The position numbers and the translations under genes were made by a program. A model generated the notes under the pieces. The model worked only from the letters and a program-made list of their open reading frames with translations. It was not told the DNA's origin and did no database searches. This document shows positions 1 to 12,315 of a stretch of DNA of 64,000 nucleotides, piece by piece. How positions within the stretch are numbered: the first letter of the stretch is position 1; each line of letters begins with the position of its first letter. The stretch is from Primula veris (lineage: Eukaryota; Streptophyta; Magnoliopsida; Ericales; Primulaceae): the NCBI GenBank assembly GCA_963682055.1, contig OY821740.1, positions 13,540,814 to 13,604,813 on the forward strand, written 5' to 3'.

Positions 1-1
1 A

Positions 2-1227
2 GCCTCATCTCGATGGTCTGCTCACAGAGTAAGGGAAGAAGATACCGGGGAATTTGACGCTGTTAAGTCTGCAAAAGACGGTGGTGCTGTATTCTTTACC
101 GGAGAGGTATGAATTAAGAAGCAATAAGAACTAAGCCGAGTTCTAAATTTATTTTTAAAAATTGAATAAGTAAAATTATGGAAGTTTGTTTCTGTGGTGA
201 TGAGACAACCTCGAAGCTCTGTTCGTAAATAATTTTCATATTGAAGATTGATCGATCAACAAACACTAAGACAGTTAGGCTCATATGGTAATTTATTGAG
301 TTTGGCTTTGATTGGTTTGTATTTTCAAGGTAACAAGTCTATGAGTACTTTGATTTGCAATCCTTATTTGCATTGTGCTTTCGCCTAATGGATTTTATTA
401 GACTAATTTATCTTAGATTTGAAATCCACTTTTTGTAAGGCCATCTCAGTTCTCTCCATAGATCCATTGGCGTCGCACAAGTTTTGCATCCTTGCATCCA
501 AATGTTACACCACCTTACACTTCATCCAAATCCACATATTGACACAATGCCTTGCTTCATTCATTTATATAAATACACAGTTGGTCTTTTTTTTCTGAAC
601 TATGATTGCTATTAGTAATTCACTATTTTCTAAAATCGTGAGGGGGTAATATAAAGTTTATCTATTATTTTACGTGTGTTAACCAAGAGCTGCAAAAAAG
701 AATACCAGGAGACCCACTGTTAAAATGTTGCTTGCAACTTTGACTAACTTTAGAATTTTGTAATTAACAGATGATATTTCCATGGATGTACGACGATATA
801 TCAGCCTTGAGGCATTTGAAGGAAGCTGCTCATTTGTTGGCTGAGAAGAAGGATTGGCCTCCGCTATATGATGTCGCATCCTTGAATAATAATAAGGTAT
901 CGTATCTATTATCTATCATAACCATTGATCTTAAGCTTTACACCTTTCTGAGGCCTTTTTAAGTACAAATTATTGGCGTAAAGCATAATTATTCAGTTAT
1001 TTGACCGTCTGTGCATCAAAATCTGTTGACAGGTACCAGTTGCAGCAGCTGTTTATTATGAGGATATGTATGTAAATTTCAAGCTATCCATGGCGAGTGC
1101 TTCTCAAATAGCTGGGATTAGGCTATGGATTACTAATGAGTATATGCATTCTGGGCTCAGAGACGGGGGTTCTCAAGTTTTCGATCATTTAATCGGGATG
1201 CTAAGTGGAAAGAAGCCACTGTTTTGA
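2..1227 (+). CDS. Proline iminopeptidase-like alpha/beta hydrolase, 3' part
   Basis: This is the C-terminal part of a serine hydrolase of the prolyl aminopeptidase (S33) type; the start lies left of the window. Three exons are visible: 2-106, 771-896 and 1033-1227, all joined in phase 0 at GT/AG sites, with the stop TGA at 1225-1227. Exon 1 ends in DGGAVFFTGE, exon 2 encodes MIFPWMYDD...KDWPPLYDVASLNNNK, and exon 3 begins VPVAAAVYYEDMYVNFK and ends GMLSGKKPLF. These strings match my memory of the Arabidopsis At3g61540 family. In S33 enzymes the catalytic Asp and His lie in this C-terminal part; the Asp of YYEDMYV and the His of MHSGLRDGG are the likely residues (inference). The nucleophile Ser would be outside the window. 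No frame damage is seen, so the gene is probably functional. It would release N-terminal Pro or related residues from peptides, but the substrate is not shown here. Confidence 0.88.
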
Positions 1228-1864
1228 TTATTTCTAACTAATCTCCATGTTTTGCCATTTATTTGCTCTCTTTTTTGCGTATTAGTTTTCGGGATAGTAG
1301 CGAATTTGCAAGAGAATTTAGTTTTGGACAATTGCATAAACTGAATAGTTGAACTGTAACAAAATTTAGCAAGGCCAATTAGGGAATATTTTACAATTCT
1401 TGTTCATGAAGCATTTTTTTCTATTTTAAGTTGCATGGTTTATCTAACATTTTTTGTGAGTTTTGATGTGTCTGGACAGTCAGCAAATAGTCCCATCCGA
1501 GATGAATCTTCGTATGCTTTGTGTTTTGCGATATCAATAAGGAGTCATATTTTGTGAGCTGTTTTTTTTTTTTGCGAGTCTAATGCACACAAAAAACCTC
1601 AGCTTTGAGAAGCCAAATGCTGATTATAAGGAAAGAAACATGAAACTCTTGTTGCAAACAAACGACCCCTTATTCTAGATGTCTAATTTATGTGGTTGCT
1701 CATTAGTATATGGTGCGTAAGTAAAATATAGATTGACAACTCAATATTCTAATTTGTACGAAAATAAGTTTGGTAAACTATATCATATCAGGTTACGCTG
1801 CCATAATCATGTCACCGATTCAAGTTTTCATATCGACCATTAGGTAGATTTTTTAAATTAAATT
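1228..1864. other. Intergenic, no gene seen
   Basis: This stretch holds the 3' untranslated and downstream region of the hydrolase, then AT-rich sequence. I see no open frame with a recognisable product, no RNA gene and no clear transposon end. Confidence 0.6.
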
Positions 1865-2179
1865 TTGACTATAAAAATTGGTCAAGTATACACGTTTTCT
1901 TTCAATAAGATGCAGTTGAACAACATTAGGTAATTTGTAGCTGGCTTCAGCCTTAACAAATTAGTAACTGCCAGACATTTTTGATATCATAACCAAAATC
2001 CCTTTTAACAGTTCTCATATAACAAAATTAAATACTATATGATTAAACATTTAACTACAAGTAGCAATTTACAAACCAATAGTCGACACATATTTTACCT
2101 TTATTTATTTGACGTTAGTATGCCCAACCTCCTTACCAATTACCTCCCACTACAACTTCTCAACACAAACTTATAAATA
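1865..2179 (+). promoter_or_regulatory. WRKY gene promoter with W-box cores and TATA box
   Basis: A TATA-like TTATAAATA lies at 2171-2179, about 35 bases before the ATG at 2213. Upstream are three W-box cores: TTGAC at 1865-1869, its complement GTCAA at 1881-1885, and TTGACG from 2109. WRKY proteins bind TTGAC(C/T), and many WRKY genes are self- or cross-regulated (established knowledge). That this gene is so regulated is inference; five-base cores also occur by chance. Confidence 0.45.
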
Positions 2180-2212
2180 CGAAACATTCTCCTCTCAAGT
2201 TGGAACTCTCTC

Positions 2213-2845
2213 ATGGAAGGAAAACAAACCCCGCTACCACCGCTTCCGAATAACCCAGGTTTCAATCTCACCCCCTCATTTTCGTCGGCTTCAATTTATT
2301 CACCACACTTTCATCCATCCCTAAATTGGGATAGCCTAATTTCAAGTCCAAATGAGCATGATCATCCAATGCATTTAGTCTCAGGATCTTATTCACTAGC
2401 ATCAACGTCTCAAAATGCTGTAGCTTATGATAAAGAGATCACCCGATCAAGTAGTAAAACAAGAAGAGCGAGCGCTCTTCCTCGTTTTGAATTTCAGACA
2501 AGGAGTGAAACTGAAAAAATGGATGATGGGTATCGTTGGAGGAAATATGGGCAAAAATCTGTGAAAGATAGCATATATCCAAGGTTTGTCCTTTACATTA
2601 GTAACATTATTACTTGTTTTGCAATTTAATCAACTACTTGACCTTTTTGCTTTCTTGTAAAAAGGAGCTATTATCGGTGCACACGCCATACTTGTGGTGT
2701 CAAGAAACAAGTCCAAAGGCTAGCAAAAGACGATAGCATTGTCATCACCACATACGAAGGAACTCATAACCATCCATGTGAGAAGCTCATCGAGACTCTG
2801 ACTCCACTACTAAAGCAGATGCAATTCCTCTCCAACTTTAACTAG
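2213..2845 (+). CDS. WRKY transcription factor, group IIc (WRKY24/43/56-like)
   Basis: The gene encodes a small nuclear DNA-binding protein of 183 aa in two exons, 2213-2583 and 2665-2845. The intron splits the Arg codon just after the WRKY heptad (PR|SYYRC), the classic WRKY intron position. The domain reads [16 protein letters not shown], then [25 protein letters not shown] and [14 protein letters not shown]. The zinc finger is C-X4-C with a HNH end, which is group IIc. The tail [16 protein letters not shown] is shared with AtWRKY24/43/56 as I remember them. The N-terminal half is Ser/Pro-rich and not otherwise recognisable. The ATG at 2213 is the first in frame, and a TATA box lies about 35 bases upstream. 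WRKY factors bind W-boxes in stress and developmental genes; the targets of this one are unknown. The gene converges on the PIAL-like gene. Confidence 0.95.
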
Positions 2846-3340
2846 TCAAAGATATATAAATGCAGTATTCGGAATTCAGAAAGGATTTCGTTAGGTGATG
2901 CCCTTGTTTACAAATTATAACTAAGGGGTTGTTTGATACTTCAACTACCAGAACTCTACTTTTTTTAAAGTGCTGAGTGCAAGTAAGTTCAGTTTAGAAT
3001 GACTTTACACAACTGTATACTTGGTAGGAGTAATTTAAAAGTGATTTGAACCTGATCTCCGAAATATTTGGCGACATTGTATCTTGTTGGGTTGTCCATA
3101 AAAGCAAAGTATGGATAAGGACACTTTTTAAACGTTGTATTTGATACTTTTGCATGCATTTGCACACACGTCAATATATTTGTTTCACTATTTACAAAAG
3201 ACATCTGCAATACTTTTAGCATACTGTTCCATCCCGATCAAGTGGTATCTAAACGAATACAGAACATGTAAAAAAGAACATGATATTTTTATGCCCACCC
3301 AGCCTTACTAAAGTAGCCAAAAGAATACTACATATTAACC
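2846..3340. other. Gap between convergent genes
   Basis: These 495 bases separate the WRKY stop from the PIAL stop on the opposite strand. They should hold the 3' untranslated regions of both. Nothing else is recognisable. Confidence 0.6.
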
Positions 3341-6300
3341 CTATTGTTCTGTGGGGTTGTGTCTTGGCCGAGAAAGAGCTTGAGCTCGAGCTGGTTGAAT
3401 AGGTGGACTCATCAGGCGGCTAAGAGCATTATCATATGCTTGTCCAGTGAGACTACCTCTCATCCTTCCAACTCTTTCATTACCTTGTGTCGGTAGAACA
3501 ACAGTTTTGGGACTTTCTTGAGTTGTTGGAAGCAATGTTTTACGACCATCTGAGCCTCGGAAAGGAAGTGGTGGGTCTGATTGTACTGCAGTAGGCTGTT
3601 ATACAAAAACTAATGGAAATTAAATCAAAGTTGGCTACCACGGAAATATTTTGATCACAAAAGTCGAAATTATCTTTGCTGCAAAAGACTTTATGTCAGA
3701 TATCCAAACATTTGATTTTTCAAACATAATCTTATTAACACGCTTTCACTAGGTTCTATCTACAGATAGAGCATTGTGATCAAACGATCGAGGTCTAAAG
3801 CTCCTTAATTTCAGTCAAAAACATTTCTCCATATGGCTCTATTTCTCAGCAACTCAATAAGCAAGGCTGTAAATGAAACGAAACGAACCGAACAAGGCTC
3901 GGTTCATGTTCAGTTCATGAATAAAATCCTTGTTCATGTTCAGTTCATGTTCATTTAAATATGAACCAACATTTGACGAACATGAACCGAACATTTGACG
4001 AACATGAGTTGTTCGTGAACACCTAATTTCTTACAAAACATTCAATAATTGAAAAAAAAAAACTTTCTTTTTAAAATATATTTTAATTTTATCATATATT
4101 ACTATATTGTTAACTAGGATAAACTAGTTCACATATAACTTTAAGTTTATATATTGTATAAATTCTTTTTTACATACGTATGATTACCTTAACGAGGTGA
4201 ATACTTAACGATAAAATCGGAGACTGTATTTATAGTATGATGATATAAGTTACCATAATAAGTTCGAAATAATACAAACATATCATTTATATTATTATAG
4301 CATAAATAAGTTTATTAATTGTGTAGTGATATTAGTTTTTGTTACATCATTAATAGATTTAGCTTTTTATTTTATCAAACTTTATATATAGTTACACAAA
4401 CACGAGTTTACACGAACCGAACAGAGGCATGTTCATGTTCCGTTCATTTAATAGACGAACACTATATTCTTGTTCATTATCGTGTTCATTTATAAATGAA
4501 CGAACATGAAACGAACATTAGCCGAGCCGAACACGAACGATTCCACGAACAGCTCATCTCATTTACAGCCCTATCAATAAGTACCATAATAAATCAGCTA
4601 TAACACACATAAAAGGATATCCTGATAGACTGGAATAAGAAAATAAAATATGAACTAGGAAAGCTAAGGTGAACTAAATTGAAACCTGATTTAAAGATTG
4701 ATGCTGCAAAGAATTAGATGAAGGTCTTCTATCCAGGGAAGCTTTGTTTGGTGTAATTTTTTCTTTGGTAGTACTTGAAGTAGCTGAAGATAAAGTATGT
4801 AGTATATCTGACCATAAATTCTTTTCCAAAGGATCTTTTCTTACGGAGACATACTTCCATGACCCGTCTTCCAAGATAACCACGTCGCTGACATGTACTG
4901 GTGTCTCTCTCAAAATCTGAAAAAAGAAGCAGAATTACACCAAATTCATGTGGAGCATTAGTAAAGTGATAGATATGGAATATCAGCTTACCTTGGAAAA
5001 TTTCTGATCGACCTGTAAGCTTGTACGACCTACTGGAAGTTTGCAATGAGGGCACTGCCACGAGGGCTCCTTTGAGTTCATTGCCATGAAGGCTTCGTAA
5101 TCAAAGCACTAACAGATGCAAGAAGTGAGATACCTTATACTTATGAAAAGAGTACAAACTTGTAAATGAAAAAGATAGCTATAACTTCTCAGAGAAACTA
5201 GAACCCTAACCTCGGGATGTTTGCAACGACTTCCTTTGACTGGGATCTTGATTCGCCATTGGCTATCATGCAAGGTTGGAGAAAATAAGAGAAAAGAGCA
5301 TTAGTTATGTAAAAGTCTCTTAGAACCGTTACATGAAGAATAAACATGATTATTGGTATTATATACCATATTTTAGAATTGGTATCATAATTAAATGGCA
5401 AAGATTGCAAAGTAACAAATACGGTACCTTATCGGGCAGTTCAATGATATTTCTTGAGACACGCTGTAGTTATTGGAACCTAGATTTATTGCAAGAGCGA
5501 AATAGTTTTAGTTTTACATTCATCCTTGTAACAAATGTGTCTCAAAGAACACGGACAGAGAGAATCTCTTTTACACAATTCATCATTATGTTGATTGGCT
5601 TACCAGAATCAACTGAAGCAACAGGTGGCTGATTACGAACATGTAACTCTGTGTCTCCAGAAGATGGCAACATGCTCGTAGCAGCCAAGGCAATAACATA
5701 ACTACCTAGAAATATAAATAATAGATTTCAGACTAAGAAAATAAAATAACAGACGAGAAATAAATACTACCGTAAATTATACTGAAACATACTATTAAAT
5801 TGCCCAGAAGTTTGTAAAAGATTTGCTCCATTTTCAAGCATGAAAGTTACGTCTGTGATAAGTTGTTGCCCGGTGTCCTGCACAGATAAGGGAATTAAAG
5901 ATAGTTTCGCAAGGTGATCAACCAAATTTAACGAAGTTTAGGTATAGAGAAACAAACCTTGTGGTTTTTTATCTCATTTTGAACTATTTTCCCGTTTAAC
6001 ATGACGCTATAAAAAACGAAAGCAAATAAGTAAGGTATTCAGAGTCAAAATATCGTTACAATCGCAAAGCAAAATATTATTTTAGAATGTCACACTTTAT
6101 CTGAGGTGGACTGACTGTATGAGAAAATGAATCCAGATTTTCCATTTGAGCAACAACCATGCACTGCAAATAAGAAATTTTTGAACATTAAAAGAAGATA
6201 ATGAATATGTATAGAAGATAATTTTGAACAATCAGAACAGTATAAATATGAAGGTATAAGCAGGTAAGAAATGTGGATTATGCACAGTAGAGTTACGCCA

Positions 6301-9300
6301 GAAGTGATGAAGTCAAATGAAAGCAGGAAGCTTATATTTTGATGGACATTAAATTGTGTGATTCTCAAAACCTTTCACCAGTATCAAGTTTGTCCTTTTC
6401 ATTGACAATGATTAGATATGCAATTTTGTACTGCTAGTGCAATACAAAAAGCAAAAAGGTCAACAACAAAAAACTAGTAAAAGAACATTACGAAGAAGCA
6501 AACTTTGAAATTATAAAAAAAGCATTCTTACTATTTTCTCACGTCGATAAGTAATTGTATCCCTTGAGATATGGAAGTCAGAAACATAAGCTCCGAATCC
6601 AGCCTACAAAATGCAGGTATAGACAATAATGCAGTATTTTTAAACAATGTTAACATTTTTCAATAAGCATACCTTGACCCCAAGAGAAAAGATAATCTTT
6701 TGAATCTTTACTTGTGGATAACACCTGCATGTATAGGCAAAGGGTAATTTGTGACACCATTCATTACTAGTACTGGGATGTACAATAAAATACATTTGTC
6801 TTCATGAGATAAAGAAAAAAGGCCCAAATGTGGTATGGAAAAACCATAGGCTACTGAAATTTAAAGACATGTTCAGACTAGCATGAATTTGCATGAACAT
6901 ATAACTTTTTAGAACAAGAAAGTTTCACACATTTTTTCGGAATTATTTGAGTACCAATCTACATGGCTGATGATTCCAGTCTCCAGATATTCCAATTTTA
7001 TTAGAGTGGACACAGAAAAGCGGTTTCCAAATAATGGAGCGAGAGATGGAAAGGCCATACCTGGATAAGATATTTGAAATATAGGGAAGAGCACTGCTTG
7101 GTCCAATGCTGAAATCATCTGGATTAGAAAAGCATTTCAAAGCCTAAAATGTAGGCAACATTTAGCAGTGATACATGTGCTAAAAGTGTAACAAGTCATA
7201 TTATGCCTTTGAGAGAGAGTGGGGAAGAAAATGTAGCTACCGCTTCGGTCAATAACCGGAGATCCTCAGTGTCTTCATTTGAAAACCATCCAGCCCTACA
7301 AGCACTCTACAGAAAACATTAGGCAAAGTGGAAATAAAACGAGAGAAAAATATAAAACCCGCTCCGTCCCTAGAAAGCCTAATAAATAAATAAAAGTAAA
7401 AGCATTAAAATTAAGCGATATTTAACCTACTTTACCCTTTATTACATTACTCAACTGGAAATCCATAACAGCTTGATTAAAATACAAAGTTACCAATATG
7501 AGGAAATTAAAGTTGATTTATTATTTTTACTAAACAAGAGCAGACTACTTCACTGTAGTGAACCCAAAGAGATGCCTATTTTTAGGGACAATGGAGTATA
7601 TATATATGCTATGGACGAAAAAATATATAAGTATAAAAAAGTATCAAATAGAACAAGACTTCTAGGAATGCAATAATAAATTAAGACCGCAATTAGGAAT
7701 TGTATAGCTGATGTCTCTAGAACAAAATCGTAGGTACCTTGACAGATATCATCAGCACCATAAAAGCTGCTTCAAAGATCGACCCTTTTTTGTACGTATG
7801 TATCTGAAATGAAATTCACATTGAATTATAATGCTAGAAGCCAATTCCATGGAACTTTTAAAAAGAACCCAATTAGTTGGTTAGAAGTTGAGGCTCGATG
7901 AAATTGGTAATACTTCACCTGCTTTAGCAATCGAGGTATATCAGAAGATCTTGGTGGAATCTCTTTATTCGCGATTGCAAGATCAATGCCACTGCATTTC
8001 TCAAAGCAAATGACCAATTATTACTTATTAGTACTCCATATTATTGTGCAAAAGGCTTAAAAGTTAATAGATCCCATATCAAGGGCTGATGAAAGTTGAC
8101 ACAACCAAAAAGGTTTTGATAGCAAAATCAGTGCCAATATATATGTCAAAGGAAAATGCCTGATCATTATTAATTCAATGCAAATAGAAGCTCAAATATG
8201 TAATAGAGCCCAAATCGTGGAATAAGGACAACGTTAACTCGACCAAAAAGATAGTGATACCCACTAGTTTTTTCAGTTCAACTGAAAGACCATAACAGCT
8301 CTAATATTTAATCTTTACTAGGTTCAACAGCCATTTCTTCTCTAAATTCCATAATTATTTTCATTTTTACATTACTCTCGACAAACTAAAACTAATCTAT
8401 TCTTGCTCTAAGCTTCCTATAAATTCATAACGCATTCTTTACAAACGGGAATCTTTACATAAACGTAATTAAACAAAGACGTTACCACAAACCGAAGAAC
8501 ATCACTCTAAAATATGTTCTCATAATCTAAAGTACCCTCTGTTTTAGAAGGCTAATCTTAATAGAGTAGCGCTATGCTTACAGAGTTCTTGTATATATAA
8601 CTTTGTCGACAAACAATCAACCAACAACTTACTGAGAAGGCAGTAATCATGAAAATACGTTAAAATTACAAAACACGGTGTCACTCCATACAACAAAATG
8701 TTATTGCCAATCAGCAAATACTAAAGACCAATTTTTTCTATCCAAAATTTTAGAGGGGTCAACCAACGAACTGAGCATAAACAATAGAGTCAACTACAGC
8801 TTTATACAGTTTATACACCAAACTATCATGATTTTCTGATTTTGTATACCCAAATAACAAGTAATAACCTTTTCAATTAGTATACCAGCCTTTCATAATT
8901 TTCTTATTTCGTACAGTCTTGTCTCATCACGTTTTGCACCAAGTTGGGTGTACAACATTGTAATTTTGTGATTATTGGATCCAAAAAATTATAATCAACC
9001 TAAATATTATAATAAACCAATGGTATTGAAACATAACATTCATATAGATAGGATCCTCAATGCAGTCCCACATTGGACTAGATAGTACTTAACTTTGACT
9101 AACGAAGAAACTATAAAAGCAAACCTGTAATTTTTCTAGATCCTAGGTACTCCCTCCTTTCCCATCCAATTGTACTCTACGAAACTACGTGCAATTTCAA
9201 TATGCCAATAAATTGTATCAAAATTATCGAAACGAGAATTTTCAAAAGTTAATCATATAATTTAGCATTCGAACTATTTGACTACTAGACTTTGAGAATT

Positions 9301-10287
9301 TTTATTTCGGCAATTTTAGTATAAGTTATCGGCCGCTCAAAATTTCACATAGTTTCATAGAGTACAATTAAATGGGAACTGAGGGAGTAGTACTTAATTT
9401 TCGTCATAATAGACTTAACCAACTACTTTAACAAAGTAGATAGCTTTTAAATTTGTATTTTCAAATTTTTTTGAGTACAAAAAAACTTTACATCCTAAAA
9501 TTGCACTAGTTTCGTAGAGTACAATTAAATGGGAATGGAGGGAGCAATACCTATTTTTTGTCGGAATTAACATAATTAACTACTTTAACTATGAGAGTAA
9601 CTCTTATAATTTGCAACCCTGAATTTTTTTAAGTTCAAAAGAAAAATAAATTTCAAAAATTGCAAAAAACTCTTAAAAAAACCAATGAGATTGTAACATA
9701 AGTTAGATAAATATAGGATATTGGCAATATCGTCCCACATTATTGCCTAAGTCCATCTCCAACCATAAAACACTAAACTAGTGCAACTTTCACACTATAA
9801 TAGTGTAAATCCCACACTATCCACTATTTCATCTCCAACCCAACTACACAAAACATCACACTAAAAAAGCATATTTTTTTACAAAATTCTCTAATTTCAT
9901 CATTAACAACTATTCCATATATTATTTCTTAATACTTCAACCCAACTAAAAGAAAAGCACACAAAATAGTACTATTTCATAAAAAATTATTCTAACTTCA
10001 TAAGAGTATAGTTTTAAACAAAAAAATAATACGAAATACGCCAATAAATAGATGGTCTAACTAGAATGATACAAAATAGTCCAATAGATATACATGTGTA
10101 TTATATGTAATATAAAAAGAACAAACCTGGCTAAATAAAGGCAGAGATTATAATATAGTTGTGGATTATCTGTCCCTGATCGGATAAAGTTAGATATTAT
10201 TTCAACTACTATTCTTATATAACTCCACGCCGTCATAGCTCCGCCTCCTCCGCCGCTCTTCGCCGTCGCGGAGGTCGACGTTCTCAT
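3341..10287 (-). CDS. PIAL-like SP-RING E4 SUMO-protein ligase
   Basis: The gene encodes a SUMO ligase of the plant PIAL1/PIAL2 family, which extends SUMO chains and in Arabidopsis acts with MORC proteins in silencing (established knowledge). I could build 16 exons with consistent phases: 10287-10127, 7991-7919, 7803-7738, 7306-7241, 7143-7061, 6724-6673, 6603-6532, 6163-6096, 6006-5958, 5877-5793, 5705-5604, 5479-5428, 5262-5211, 5108-4992, 4916-4686 and 3595-3341. Together these give 1584 nt, or 527 aa. Family strings include PPRSSDIPRLLKQ, FMVLMISVK, GFGAYVSDFHISRDT and ENGANLLQTSGQFN. The SP-RING is LNCPIS...SRCKHPECFDYEAF...SWQCPHC (exons 12-14), with the expected C-X-H-X2-C and C-X2-C zinc ligands. 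The C-terminal tail after the RING is only about 170 aa, shorter than in the Arabidopsis proteins as I recall. Intron 1 is 2.1 kb and the last intron carries a hAT MITE. No in-frame stop is seen. Confidence 0.92.
3862..4573. mobile_element. hAT-type MITE with 8-bp target duplication, in PIAL intron
   Basis: The terminal inverted repeats read CAAGGCTGTAAATG at the left and CATTTACAGCCCTA at the right. They are flanked by perfect 8-bp duplications TCAATAAG (3854-3861 and 4574-4581), as expected for hAT transposition. The subterminal parts are rich in repeats of GTTCATGTTC and CGAACATGAAC in both directions, and the middle is AT-rich. There is no coding capacity. It lies in the last intron of the PIAL-like gene. 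The first base or two of the left end look mutated compared with the right end (TAGGGCTG). Confidence 0.82.
9150..9387. mobile_element. Stowaway-like MITE in PIAL intron 1
   Basis: The element starts CTCCCTCCTTTCCCATCC and ends AATGGGAACTGAGGGAG, with TA on both sides (9148-9149 and 9388-9389). The arms pair through AATTGTACTCTA and TAGAGTACAATT. CTCCCTC termini with a TA target are the Stowaway (Tc1/mariner) signature in plants. There is no coding capacity. Confidence 0.8.
9390..9545. mobile_element. Partial second Stowaway-like copy
   Basis: Right beside the element above, GTAGAGTACAATTAAATGGG followed by AATGGAGGGAG (about 9514-9544) repeats its right end, without a matching left end. The internal sequence resembles the neighbouring element. 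This is a truncated or duplicated fragment. Confidence 0.5.
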
Positions 10288-11126
10288 TCTTTTTCCCCTT
10301 TTTATTAATATTAAGCTTTTTTTCTTCTTTTTGTTGGGTTGTTAAATATCAATATTTTTTAATAAGTTGTTAGAGAGTGGCAGCTGAGAACATGTTTTGT
10401 AAGTACTCAGCTTTTTTTATTTTCTTATTTATTATTATTTGTCTAAGTAACTACTCAGCTTTTTTTTTTTTATTATTATTATTATTTATTTATTTAGTAA
10501 CTAATGAGCTTTTTAGCTGGGGTAGGGTTTGATATTTTGATCGAAACCCGAAAATCGATTGAAAAAACATAGTTATAAGTTATTCATCCAACCGGAAGTG
10601 TTGGTTACTATTAAGGTTTGGTGATCAAACCCATGACTGTGTTTCCGAACCCAAAAACTGTAATCGTACCACGAATCGTTAAACCTGAAAATTAATCGAA
10701 AAACATGTAGTATTACATAATTATTTTTAAAAATATACCGTCCATTCAGTCAAAGCCGACCTAAACGAAAACCGAAACCAAAGGTACGAACAAATATCTG
10801 CGCACAATTCGGTTATTCTATAAAATTAATATTTAAAAAAACAAGACCTGACATTTTTCAAACCCGGTCAAAACCGAAACTGACCCACCCGGAACTCGAA
10901 AGTTATGGTCATGGGCGGGTGACAGTAAAAATCCCCAGCCACGGGCAGAGACTGGTCATGTTTAACAGTTTCAATATAAAATAATTAAAATAAAAAATAT
11001 TTGTTTTTCATTAGTAAATAATTTAATTACTTGAATATGAAGTTTAATTAAATAAATATTATTTAAAAACCTCTTTTATATATTTTAATGAATTTTAAAA
11101 CAAAGTTATGACAAAAAAGTTGTTTA
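10288..11126. other. Upstream region of PIAL gene, no gene seen
   Basis: This is AT-rich sequence upstream of the PIAL start on the opposite strand. It includes poly-T/TTA tracts near 10430-10500 and no recognisable open frame. Confidence 0.5.
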
Positions 11127-11893
11127 GATCATTCTCAATAGTCTGTATAAACCACCTGTATATGTATAACTTTAGATAAAATTGAAAAAAGCGCTACCCA
11201 ACAATACACAGCCTGAAAAAATATAACACCTATAATTTTTTAACAAACCTCTTTACATGTAAAGAGTTTTTGCATCTAATTTTAGAGTTATTTTAAATGG
11301 GGTCCATCAGACAAAACTCATGAATGAACTATTTTCTCTTCACTTTTACATTCAACATTTCTCTCTCTAAGTCTTTTGCAAAAGTATATTTGCTCATTTC
11401 CCCCAATTTCACTCTCAAAACACCACAAGCGTAATCACTGTCATATCATCTACCTATTATAATTTTCTAAACCACTTTATTTTCTAAATAACTTTTTCTT
11501 CCATTATATATTTAGATTTAGACTTCAATAATTGGGGATCATATGATAAAATATGTAGTATTATTCATTATCAACTCAACCTACACCATGGAACTTCATC
11601 ATAAACTATAGCAGATCGCAGAGAGGTGGGGCTACGTTGAACTCTAGTACGAATCCCACGGAGGCAATCAAGTAGTCATTTTCGATGGAATCTTTAATAA
11701 AAGTAAGTGTGAAGAGGAGGAAGAAGATGAGATGAGATTTGTATTAAAAAATAAATTGAAAAGTAAATTCCTATTTTAATCAAATATAATGTGATATTGT
11801 ATAAGCACTGATGTGCATCTAAAATAAAATATATGTATACAATCCTTATCTAGTTCTTTATCGCTATATTTATACATATCATTGAGAATGCTC
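11127..11893. mobile_element. PIF/Harbinger-type nonautonomous element
   Basis: The left end is GATCATTCTCAAT and the right end ATTGAGAATGCTC, inverted copies of each other, with TTA on both sides (11124-11126 and 11894-11896). The inner arms also pair (CTGTATAAA against TTTATACAT). A 3-bp TTA target is typical of PIF/Harbinger. No transposase frame is present in the 767 bp. Confidence 0.7.
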
Positions 11894-12119
11894 TTAGAAA
11901 CATACTCTGAGACGAGGTTAAACGGAATTGGGAAATGAAATAGTAAACTTGAAGGGAAACGAAAACAGAAAACATAAAAAAATAAAATATTTTAAATTTA
12001 CACTCGACCTAATAACAACCTAGGAAGTATATATGGTTTCTTTTATTTTTGGTTTTTTTTACTGTATTTAGTACCCTTAATTCTTCTTCTTTTCTTTTAT
12101 TTTAAAATGCATATACCAT

Positions 12120-12315
12120 CACTACAAAATAATGTTTGATTTAATGAGAGTCAAAAGCTGTCACAAGACTGTCACTAATTTAAAAAATTATCACAAATCT
12201 GTCGCAAATTGACTAAACTGTCACAAAGCCGTCACAAAAACCATCGCTAATAAGCTCATAACAAAAAATACCGTCACTAATTCCGTTGCTATTTGAGTAT
12301 TTTTTTTACGGTGTA
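12120..12315. mobile_element. Possible CACTA-type terminal fragment
   Basis: CACTACAAAATAATG at 12120 resembles a CACTA terminus. It is followed by several copies of GTCACAA, GTCACTAAT and similar motifs, as in subterminal repeats. A degenerate opposite end (TTTTTTTACGGTG) may lie near 12315. No target duplication is found. Confidence 0.4.

Noticed and set aside
6368..6425. Possible extra PIAL exon encoding YKIAYLIIVNEKDK
   Set aside because: Including it breaks the phase of the next exon, while skipping it joins REKI to CMVVAQMEN as in the family.
12120..12315. Full CACTA element with both ends
   Set aside because: The right end is too degenerate and no target duplication is seen; kept only as a low-confidence fragment.
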